This document shows positions 34,244 through 42,600 of a DNA stretch of 64,000 nucleotides, one piece after another. Below the pieces are notes generated by a model. That model made no database searches, was not told where the DNA came from, and saw only the letters and a list, made by a program, of their open reading frames with translations. The first letter of the stretch is position 1. Each line of letters opens with the position of its first letter. The position numbers and the translations under genes are program-made. The stretch is from a virus. The DNA lies in IMG/VR virus record IMGVR_UViG_3300044632_001003, positions 62,001 to 126,000 of that record; one strand, 5' to 3'.

Positions 34244-34792
34244 TTATTTAGATTCTGCTTGAATCAGATTGAATGCCAGGGCAACTCGCCTAACATCCGA
34301 TCTATTTGGAAGGGTATGGTGGAGTAATGCTGATGGAAAAAATAGAATGGAGCCCTCAGTTACATTTTCTGGATTATATTCAACCATGCTACCATCAAAT
34401 AAATCTGTAAAGGGAGCTATGAATCGAACTGGTGTATGTAGTTCTGGATTATATTCCAAATAACATACAGCAGCAAATCCTGAGTAATGATTATGTACAG
34501 GATGTGACATGTATTTTTCTTGGATTTGAAACCAAGACGAAGAAATTTTACACATTTCAACCTTAAAAGTTTCCATGAAATAATATATCTCTTCGTTCAA
34601 AATTTCATGAACAGAGCGATTCAAGTTATTCATTTCATCGGAATTTTCATCCCGAATAGAACTATAAAAAGTGGTATGTAAATGAATTTGATTTTCAAAA
34701 TTACTGGATTGTGTTTCCATCAAATCGAGTAATTTTTTCTTTTTACTTTCCCAATCATGTACCTTTAGATGAAGCAAAGGTACGTTAAACAT
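34244..34792 (-). CDS. 2OG-Fe(II) oxygenase-like protein
   Basis: About 182 residues (ATG at 34792, or 34804 with a small overlap). MSHPVHNHYSGFAAVCYLEY holds the first metal ligands, EGSILFFPSALLHHTLP the distal His, and SDVRRVALAFNL the 2-oxoglutarate arginine. This is the third such gene in the window and the order of motifs matches the one at 10294. Substrate unknown. Confidence 0.75.
   Translation of the reverse strand: MFNVPLLHLKVHDWESKKKKLLDLMETQSSNFENQIHLHTTFYSSIRDENSDEMNNLNRSVHEILNEEIYYFMETFKVEMCKISSSWFQIQEKYMSHPVHNHYSGFAAVCYLEYNPELHTPVRFIAPFTDLFDGSMVEYNPENVTEGSILFFPSALLHHTLPNRSDVRRVALAFNLIQAESK
34245..34251 (-). promoter_or_regulatory. Late promoter box CTAAATA
   Basis: TCTAAATAACCC, 22 bases before the ATG at 34223. 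Confidence 0.5.
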
Positions 34793-34793
34793 A

Positions 34794-35042
34794 CTAATTA
34801 GCATCTGGATTATTTTTATTGCTGTATTCTTGTTGCAACTCTTTTGCTAGTTTCATAGCACGACGCCACATTAGATATTTTACCACAGGATTACGTGGAT
34901 TATTCAATAACCACCATTTTTGTTTCTCAAAGTTAGATTTTGCTAACTTTGTAATGTAATAAAAAGCAGCAGCGACACTATCATCGGTTGCGATGAAGTA
35001 TGCCACTACTGCAAATACGATAAACCAAGCGTAATAAGTCAT
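34794..35042 (-). CDS. 82-residue membrane protein
   Basis: YYAWFIVFAVVAYFIATDDSVAAAFYYITKL is a membrane span, followed by a basic amphipathic region WWLLNNPRNPVVKYLMWRRAMKLAKEL. Unknown function. Confidence 0.65.
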   Translation of the reverse strand: MTYYAWFIVFAVVAYFIATDDSVAAAFYYITKLAKSNFEKQKWWLLNNPRNPVVKYLMWRRAMKLAKELQQEYSNKNNPDAN

Positions 35043-35209
35043 CGTCTTAAATTTTTTAAATATTCTAGCACTTGCTCACGCACTGCCATTAATTCATTAT
35101 AGCACTTTTGTTCGTGTGCATCTTGTCTGAGTTCGTGATCTGGTTTATGGACGCTCTCAATAAACAAATCCAACCCTTTATTCCATTTAATTTCAGGAGT
35201 CTCTTCCAT
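35039..35209 (-). CDS. 56-residue helical protein
   Basis: ATG at 35209. EETPEIKWNKGLDLFIESVHKPDHELRQDAHEQKCYNELMAVREQV. Coupled by 4 bases to the membrane protein gene; a TTAAATA box lies about 20 bases upstream. Confidence 0.6.
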   Translation of the reverse strand: MEETPEIKWNKGLDLFIESVHKPDHELRQDAHEQKCYNELMAVREQVLEYLKNLRR

Positions 35210-35241
35210 AATCAGTATCGTAGTTATACTATTTAACGGGT

Positions 35242-35490
35242 TTAAAGAAACTTGTCTAAACTGGAAACCGATGCGCCTTTTGCGGACTTTTGAATGTAGG
35301 TTTTTGCGGACTTGTAATTGTTTGCCACATGAATTTGTTGCCCATTGTGAATGATGACAAACTTTTTAGAATTTACCATCGGAACAGCAGCCCACATACC
35401 ATCTTTCGTCACATAACCTTGAGGGTCTCCTGGAGTTGGGTCAAGAATACCAGGACGATCGATAAAAGATTTTTGAAAAGATTCACTCAT
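35242..35490 (-). CDS. 82-residue conserved protein
   Basis: SESFQKSFIDRPGILDPTPGDPQGYVTKDGMWAAVPMVNSKKFVIIHNGQQIHVANNYKSAKTYI. Beta-rich with a helix at the end; cyanophage-type. Overlaps the upstream gene by 4 bases. Confidence 0.65.
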   Translation of the reverse strand: MSESFQKSFIDRPGILDPTPGDPQGYVTKDGMWAAVPMVNSKKFVIIHNGQQIHVANNYKSAKTYIQKSAKGASVSSLDKFL

Positions 35491-35630
35491 CCGAATACCG
35501 CAGTGACTCCCATGACCTTAGCATTAGGATTACGGGCGAGGGCAACCTGACGTGCTTCTTGGTAGTCACGTGCCTCAACAATCTCATCAAAGACCTTGCC
35601 AGCGACATAGAGTTGGACTTTGCAGCGCAT
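35487..35630 (-). CDS. 47-residue conserved protein
   Basis: ATG at 35630. MRCKVQLYVAGKVFDEIVEARDYQEARQVALARNPNAKVMGVTAVFG: a compact alpha/beta pattern found next to helicase genes in T4-like cyanophages as I recall. Function unknown. Confidence 0.7.
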   Translation of the reverse strand: MRCKVQLYVAGKVFDEIVEARDYQEARQVALARNPNAKVMGVTAVFG

Positions 35631-35672
35631 TGGGGGGATTCCTCCTGATGTGTAGGTAGTTTAGCAGAAAAC

Positions 35673-36908
35673 TCAGCGTTTGACAACGCTGATGGCAGGC
35701 AAACCCTGCTGGAACACGGTATCGACCACCGCTTGCACCTTCTTAGCGGTGCTGATGCCCACAGAAGAATAGACAGGGATGCAGACCAACCCAAAGGACT
35801 TGGTGTAGTCCTGAAGGGCACCAGGGGCGATCCTGCCGCTGCTGAGACCCTCTGCATCGTCCTTGTGCAGGCGAATCACCCGTCCGATGGTCTGGGAGAT
35901 GCCGATGTAATCCATAGAGCGCATAAACAGCACTGCCTCCAGACCAGACACGTTGATACCCTCGCTCAGGATGCTGTGATGAAGAACCACAAACTTCTTA
36001 GAGTCATCCTTGCCCCAGGCACTCAGAGTGTCGAAAAACACCTCACGATTGACCTTCTGACCATCAATCACAGCACCAGTCTTGGAAGTGATATACATCC
36101 AAGAGAACCCACGGTCTTCCAGTTGCTTACAGAAGTCAGTCTGAGAAACCAGAGAAACAATCTGCTTGGTTGCCTTAGAGCAGATGAGAACCTTGCCCAC
36201 TTCCTGAGCATCGATGGTCTGAATCAGATTCTCACAATCTACATCAGCAACAATCTGACCCTTGCTAAGAAGTTCAAACTGCTGAACAACAACCTTAGGG
36301 GGAACAATGAAACCACCCTCAACCAGTTCTGGGGCAGGCACATTGCAGATGACATTGCCATAAACGGCAGCGTCATTCATGCCAGGTTTTGCAATAGTGG
36401 CAGAATGCTTAGGAGTAGCAGTGAAGAAATAGCAGCGGTCAGCAGCAGAAGCGAAATGCTCGGTGGCAGGGAAGAAATGACGTTGGACAGAGTTGTGCGC
36501 TTCATCAAAGTAAATGGTATCAACGTGAATATCTGCCTGTTGCAGACGCTGCAGGGAGTTGTAGGTGGTGAAAATCAGTTGATGCTTATATGCACGACGA
36601 GACCAGTTATAAATCTCAGAAGGTTTGGTCGTGCTCTGGTGATGCGTCTCACCACTATGAACGTGAAGAACAGCAGCAGTCGTGATAAACTCAAGGAACT
36701 CGCTGGACAATTGCTCTGCCAGGATGATTCTCGGGCAGCACACTACAATGGTCTTCGGAGCATCAGACTGAAACTCACGCAGAGCATCAAAGATGGCAAT
36801 ATTGGTCTTGCCGCCGCCAGTCGGAATGATCACCTGACCCTTACGATACTGCAGCAAGGCATCCAGAGCACGGTGCTGGTGAGGTCGGAGTTGAATCACA
36901 GGTCTCAT
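35673..36908 (-). CDS. SF2 DEAH-type helicase
   Basis: 411 residues. Walker A PTGGGKT (29-35), DEAH (135-138), motif III FTATP near 168 and an arginine-finger motif VI QTIGRVIRLHK near 345 define an SF2 DNA/RNA helicase of the restriction-enzyme-helicase/UvsW-like group. T4 UvsW is slightly longer and carries an N-terminal domain not seen here. Probably acts in recombination, repair or origin control. Higher GC content and CAG-rich codon use than the structural genes. Preceded by a TATAAT box. Confidence 0.85.
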   Translation of the reverse strand: MRPVIQLRPHQHRALDALLQYRKGQVIIPTGGGKTNIAIFDALREFQSDAPKTIVVCCPRIILAEQLSSEFLEFITTAAVLHVHSGETHHQSTTKPSEIYNWSRRAYKHQLIFTTYNSLQRLQQADIHVDTIYFDEAHNSVQRHFFPATEHFASAADRCYFFTATPKHSATIAKPGMNDAAVYGNVICNVPAPELVEGGFIVPPKVVVQQFELLSKGQIVADVDCENLIQTIDAQEVGKVLICSKATKQIVSLVSQTDFCKQLEDRGFSWMYITSKTGAVIDGQKVNREVFFDTLSAWGKDDSKKFVVLHHSILSEGINVSGLEAVLFMRSMDYIGISQTIGRVIRLHKDDAEGLSSGRIAPGALQDYTKSFGLVCIPVYSSVGISTAKKVQAVVDTVFQQGLPAISVVKR

Positions 36909-36921
36909 CGCGTATAGGACT

Positions 36922-36927
36922 ATTATA
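36922..36927 (-). promoter_or_regulatory. TATAAT promoter before the helicase
   Basis: Minus-strand GCTATAATAGTCC 14 bases before the helicase ATG at 36908; GGGACAGTTCTCAAAGTGTCC of the dispersed-repeat type lies just upstream at 36957-36978. Confidence 0.5.
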
Positions 36928-37038
36928 GCAGAAAACCGCCCCTGGTGCGACCCATGGGACAGTTCTCAAAGTGTCCTAGTATTTCATCTTCAACCTAGAC
37001 AAAGGTAGTCTAGTGGTATTAAAGATGATTGTCAAGTC

Positions 37039-39639
37039 TTATGCCCAAGATCCAGAAACATTTGCTGCTGATGCAGATCCAGCTGCGTATAGTTCAAAGA
37101 AAGTATTTGTAGATACGGTTGGAGCAACCACACTTCCTGCTACAGACTGTGCAAAATCAGGTCTAAATGTTCCACCAGTAGTTGCATTAGATACAAACCA
37201 TCCTTCAAGTTCAATTACATAGTTTTCTGCTGCAGTTCCAGTTGGAGTTACAGTTGTTGCAGTTACTACTGTTGCATAACCTGAAGTTTGAGATGTAGAA
37301 GAACTTTGAGTAAATGATTTATACTTGTATCCAATACTTTGTTGTGCATTACTAAATGTAAATCCAACTTGAAGTCCAGCTGCTGAACCAGATGCAGTTT
37401 TGGTCATTACATAAACCGCTCTAAACTTGTAGAGAGTATTTGCTAATAAAGTTGCAGTATCATTTGCGGCAGGGAAAACCGCTTCAAGTGTATTATTATT
37501 AGTTGCCTTTGTTCTATCAGATGCAATTCTTACAACTTCTGGTGATAGTAGTCCAACCCAAGCAGTTCCACTGTATCCCTGGAATTGTCCAATAGTGTTA
37601 TTGAACAGAAGACCACCAGCAATTCTATTGATTGTTGCAATGTTTGTTGTTGGGTTTGGCTCATTTGGTAGAATTGCATATGGATTGGTAACCGATGTCC
37701 CAACTCTTGCAACTCCTAAGTCAAGAACTGCTCTTGGGGAGAACGTTCCATATCCAACTCCACTATCACCATGCATAGTGACAATGTTATCAAAGAATGC
37801 AGAACCGCCTCTATGAACTTGGAAAGATGGTATGTAAGCACCTGGTGGGAAATACATTCCAGTAGTTCCAATTCCTACACCTGTACATCCAATCGTCCCT
37901 ACTGCAAACAATGAATGATCAAAAAGTTCATTATAATCTGTACCAATACCAACACCAGACGTTAATACACGTCCCCCATATCTTGCATCAATTGCTACGA
38001 TTGGATTGTCTGTTCCAATACCAATCGAAGTAACACCAATTCTGTAGAATGTTGAAACACCAACACTATTGTTTAATTGAATTCCATTTAGAACATTTGG
38101 TAGTTGTATTTGCTGTGATGCTGAAGTAACAATACCAGCAACGATCAAATTACCACCAATATATGTGTCTCCAGTGATGGTCGATGTACCAACAACATGT
38201 AGTTTATATCCTGGATTTGTAATTCCCAGACCAAGATTTCCTTGGTATGTTAGGGACATTAATTCTTGATTGCCTTGCCCATAAACCCAGTTAAACCTAC
38301 CAGTATTAATTCCTGCGCCACCAGCATGAATATAATGATTTACGTTTCCAGTGTCATTGTGTCTAATTTCAAATATTTTAGATGAATAACGAAGAACTGT
38401 AGAACTGTTACCAGCACCGATAGAACTACCAAGAGATAGTCTTGTTGCACCATCTTGGCTAATAATTTCAAATAATGATTCTGTTGGTTTAATAAACTGA
38501 TATTCTGATGATGGAATTGCAGTTCCAATACCAAAGCGACCATTATTTGCTAAGGTAAATAAAGTTCCACCAGTACCAACGTGGAGATATTCTGTAACTG
38601 TAGAAATTCCAGTTGTTGAAATAGATGATTTTAATTCAGTAACAGTTGTGACACCTGATACTAATACATTTCCTAATACACTAACTTTTGATGTTGGATT
38701 TGTCGTGCCTAATCCAATATTAGAAGATGCTGAAGGAATTAACGAAATATGATTTCTAGTTCCGTTTGTTTCTACTTTTAGCGGTCTATCATATGAATAA
38801 ATGTTTTGATATCCATTATCAGATGGCCCTTCACCAATCAACATACCATCAGTTGCTGTATTTCCAGTTATTGTGGAAATAAATCTTGCGTATGAATTAA
38901 AGAAGGTTAATCCATCAATTAAGGAGGAATCTCCTGTTGTTCCAATAAAAGCTCTTCCAGCACCATCGATTGCAAATGGGCTACTATCTGGAGAACCAGA
39001 GTCTTCAACCAGTAATGAAAGTCCCGATCCAAGTTGAGTAATTCTTACAAGAGGTTGTGTTGTGTTTGCAAAGATTGAAGTAACACCAGTGATTCCTGCA
39101 TCAACACCAACGAATTGCAATTGTCTAGTTGTTACAATTCCAGTTGCTTTTATATTACCTGTTGAATTAATTCCAACCCCTTGCTGAGAACCATCTGGAT
39201 TTCCACCAATTTGCAAGGAAAAATTAGGATAAGTTGTAGCGATTCCAACATTACCAGATGCATAGATGCTTGTATATCCAAATCCAGGATCAACATCAAC
39301 CCATTGTGATGTTGGTAGATTTAATAATTTTCCACCATCTCCATAATATGTTATAATACCAGAAGTGGTTGTAGCAGTAATAATACCAGTGCTGCTAAAC
39401 GAAGATATACCTACTCTTAAATTTCCAATAGAAGTCGTTAATCCTGAAACGTATATATTTTCTACCCAAATATTCTTAATCGTTGCTAATCCAACAACTT
39501 TTGCAGTTCCTCTAACATCTAAAAATTCAGTCGGCACCGAAGTTCCGATGCCGACCAATCCATTTGGATTTACAACGAAATTATCATCATCAACCTGAAC
39601 ACCATTTTTAAAATTAAAAGACTTCCTGTAATTTGCCAT
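37039..39639 (-). CDS. Tail fibre protein with VGIGT repeats, 866 residues
   Basis: N-terminus MANYRKSFNFKNGVQVDDDNFVVNPNGLVGIGTSVPTE begins with the FNFKNGVQVDDDNF attachment motif found on many cyanophage fibre proteins. The body is a long series of beta repeats carrying VGIGT, LGLGITNPGYKLHVVGTS and similar, typical of a trimeric shaft. The C-terminal region (ASDRTKATNNNTLEAVFP...GYKYKSFT...VIELEGWFVSN) is the globular tip seen on several cyanophage fibres. Late expressed from the box at 39657. Involved in host recognition. Confidence 0.8.
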   Translation of the reverse strand: MANYRKSFNFKNGVQVDDDNFVVNPNGLVGIGTSVPTEFLDVRGTAKVVGLATIKNIWVENIYVSGLTTSIGNLRVGISSFSSTGIITATTTSGIITYYGDGGKLLNLPTSQWVDVDPGFGYTSIYASGNVGIATTYPNFSLQIGGNPDGSQQGVGINSTGNIKATGIVTTRQLQFVGVDAGITGVTSIFANTTQPLVRITQLGSGLSLLVEDSGSPDSSPFAIDGAGRAFIGTTGDSSLIDGLTFFNSYARFISTITGNTATDGMLIGEGPSDNGYQNIYSYDRPLKVETNGTRNHISLIPSASSNIGLGTTNPTSKVSVLGNVLVSGVTTVTELKSSISTTGISTVTEYLHVGTGGTLFTLANNGRFGIGTAIPSSEYQFIKPTESLFEIISQDGATRLSLGSSIGAGNSSTVLRYSSKIFEIRHNDTGNVNHYIHAGGAGINTGRFNWVYGQGNQELMSLTYQGNLGLGITNPGYKLHVVGTSTITGDTYIGGNLIVAGIVTSASQQIQLPNVLNGIQLNNSVGVSTFYRIGVTSIGIGTDNPIVAIDARYGGRVLTSGVGIGTDYNELFDHSLFAVGTIGCTGVGIGTTGMYFPPGAYIPSFQVHRGGSAFFDNIVTMHGDSGVGYGTFSPRAVLDLGVARVGTSVTNPYAILPNEPNPTTNIATINRIAGGLLFNNTIGQFQGYSGTAWVGLLSPEVVRIASDRTKATNNNTLEAVFPAANDTATLLANTLYKFRAVYVMTKTASGSAAGLQVGFTFSNAQQSIGYKYKSFTQSSSTSQTSGYATVVTATTVTPTGTAAENYVIELEGWFVSNATTGGTFRPDFAQSVAGSVVAPTVSTNTFFELYAAGSASAANVSGSWA

Positions 39640-39655
39640 CTTATATGGTTTTTAG

Positions 39656-42600
39656 TTATTTATCTGATAATTTTTGCTCAAGATCACCGACTCTTGCAGA
39701 AAGTTCTTTAACTGCTTCAACTAGAAGTGGAATAATCTTTTCATATCTAACAGCGAGATAACCATTGTCTCTTGTAGTTACTGCTTCAGGTAGAACCTCT
39801 AAGATTTCTTGTGCGATAACACCAACATCATTACCTTCTTTACCTGATTTCTCATTCCAAGTGTAAGTATTACCACTAATTGAAAGAACCTTAGCAAGAG
39901 GATCATCAATTGGGGTTATGTTATCTTTCAGTCTTTGGTCAGAAGTATAGAATGCAGTAATATCACCAGTTACATTTAGTTCTCCACTGATTGTAGTGTT
40001 GGTGCTGATTGAAACGCTGCTTCCAATCGAAGCATTGATAACTAGGTTTCCACCTCTTGTATCGATTGTTGTTGTTCCTGCAACACCAATTCTAATACCA
40101 TCAATGTAAGCCTCTTCAAATGCTCCACCAACAGTACCAATATAAGCACCCTTATCAACATCAGGAATAATACCAGTGTTAATTGTAACAATATCATCGA
40201 GAGTTGATTTTCCATCAACTCCAAGACCACCGCTTACAACTAATGCACCAGTTGTCTTACTTGTAGATTCAGTAACATTGGTAATTTTAACAATTCCAGT
40301 AATTGAAGCACTGTTTCTAATTCTGACTTCTTTATTAAAGGTTACAGGTCCATCAAACTGTGATAGAACAGTTCCAGACTTGCCACCCTCAACTCTTAGA
40401 CGCTCCTTAATTAGAACTTCATCAAAGATAACACTCAAACGACCACTTTCTTGTCCAGTGACAGTTGGTACTGGAACGTCAAAGGTAATTTCTTGCCCTG
40501 TTGCGGAACTAGATTTCTTATTACCAATATAGAAATCACCATCACTATTCATTCCAGTATATACAACAACACCAGCAGATCTCTTCTGAGATTGTGCTAA
40601 GAATGATTCTTTTTCTGTTAGTGATCTAACTTGTACTTGTGGGAGACCAGTTGAATAGTTACCAGGACCAAATCCAAGATATTCAAATGTATGACCAGAT
40701 GCACGAATGATTGAAGGTCTTCTCAGTTCGATTGCTAGTGGTCTAATCTTTCTAGCGATCGATCCTGTATTATGAGTTTCTTTACTCGTTCCAAATACAC
40801 CACGAATAACTACTAATTGATTATTTGAAGATCCAGTGAATTCTGATCCACTGATTCTCATGATTTCATTATCAACTTGAATATAAGAACCAAGTGGGAA
40901 TCTAGTCAGAGTTGAAAGACCACAAATAGTAGATCCAGAAACTGTTATGCTTGACCCAGACTCAATCGTTGCACCCAAGAAGAATTTCTCATTATCATAG
41001 AAGAATGTTCCTCTAGATGCTATATTTTCAGTGGTAGAATCTGAAACAGCATCATTTGAAGACAGTCCATGCTTGAGAATATATTTTGCAGAACTTAATG
41101 TAGTTGAAGTTGCGACAGTAAATGTATTAACACCTACTTTTTCATTAACAATATAATCACCAAGATTATTATTATTACTATCAATAAACTTAAATTTGGA
41201 ACCAGCTGTTAAATTATGTGCAAATGATGATGTAAATGTCGTAATTCCCAACACTGGACCAGCAACAGTTGTAACTGGAACTGATGGTCCAAGATTAATT
41301 ATATAATGACCAGTATGAATTTGTGGGTCTGCAGCAGTAATCGCTACAGAAATCTGAGTTTTTGAAGGAATAGATGCAATTCTGTAATACCCATCACCTG
41401 TTGTTCCAATACCAGTAACTTGAACAACATCTCCAAGGTTAGTCGAAATACCAGTTGAAGCGATTGTCAATCCAGCACCTACACCTACACCAATTACAGA
41501 TGTATCAAAATCTAGTTCTTCACCATCAGTATATCCAGATCCTCTGGAAAGAATCTTAACATCGGTGATTGTTCCACCACTGGATACAATAACCTTAGCA
41601 GTTGCTCCATCCCAAGTAGAAGTACCATTGTTAAAGAGTTTTACGTTATAATGTGTTCCAGCATTGTAACCACTACCACCAGAGAATGAACTATAAGTCG
41701 TAACACCTGCAAATCCATGCTCACGTCCAAGTGTAATCGTTGCAGTACCAGAATTTACGGAAGCAAAAGAAGTGGAAACTGCAACAATTGGTAGTCCAAT
41801 TCCAAAATCTTGTGTAAATAAATCTAGAGATTCTTTAGTAATACTCTTTTTAAGGTCATCAGTTACAACATCACCAATTGGACTTCTCTTTGCGTAAGTA
41901 TTTGCAGCAAAAGGATTGTCATCTACATTATCTTTATCAAGTTGTGGATATAAATCTGTTACATTTTGTGCATATTTTAAATTTGTAAATTCTTCAGGTA
42001 CGCTATTATTTGCGTTTAAGAGGTATGCATGATAGATACCATCTTGTACGTCCTTAATGTATGGACGAATGATTTCTGAACGATATACAAAATAATTTTT
42101 ATTTACATCACTTCTTTCGAATCTGGGTAGATTTGTATTTCTGGTTGCAGTATTACTTGTAAATGTACCTGGACTGTGAGTTACTCCAGTAACATCAACT
42201 GTCGAATATCTAAATGTATGGTCATCAACGATACCAGTAATTGCAAACTTACCATTATATCCCTCATTTGATAGTCCGCCAGTATTCGTGCTACTTCTAA
42301 CACTCTTAATATTAACTAGGTTTCCAACTTGTAAGTTATGTGGTAATTCAGTTGTTACAGTTACGATTCCTGTAGTACCAGTAATACATGTACTAATAAA
42401 TCTTGGATTTCTATGATAATCATAGTCAGTTGCACCAATACTTACTCTACCAGGATCTCCATCATTTCTATATCCAGTAGAACTTGATTCTTGAACAATA
42501 AATGTTTCTGCAGGTGCCTTAGCATTCTCTGCGTCTTTAGGTACAACAATTCTTATCTTATAGAGTTTCTCATCTAGACTTCTGGAATCATCAAATCTTT

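Noticed and set aside
35733-36917. Plus-strand frame of 394 residues over the helicase
   Set aside because: The minus-strand frame has intact Walker A, DEAH and motif VI; the plus frame is a shadow caused by codon bias.
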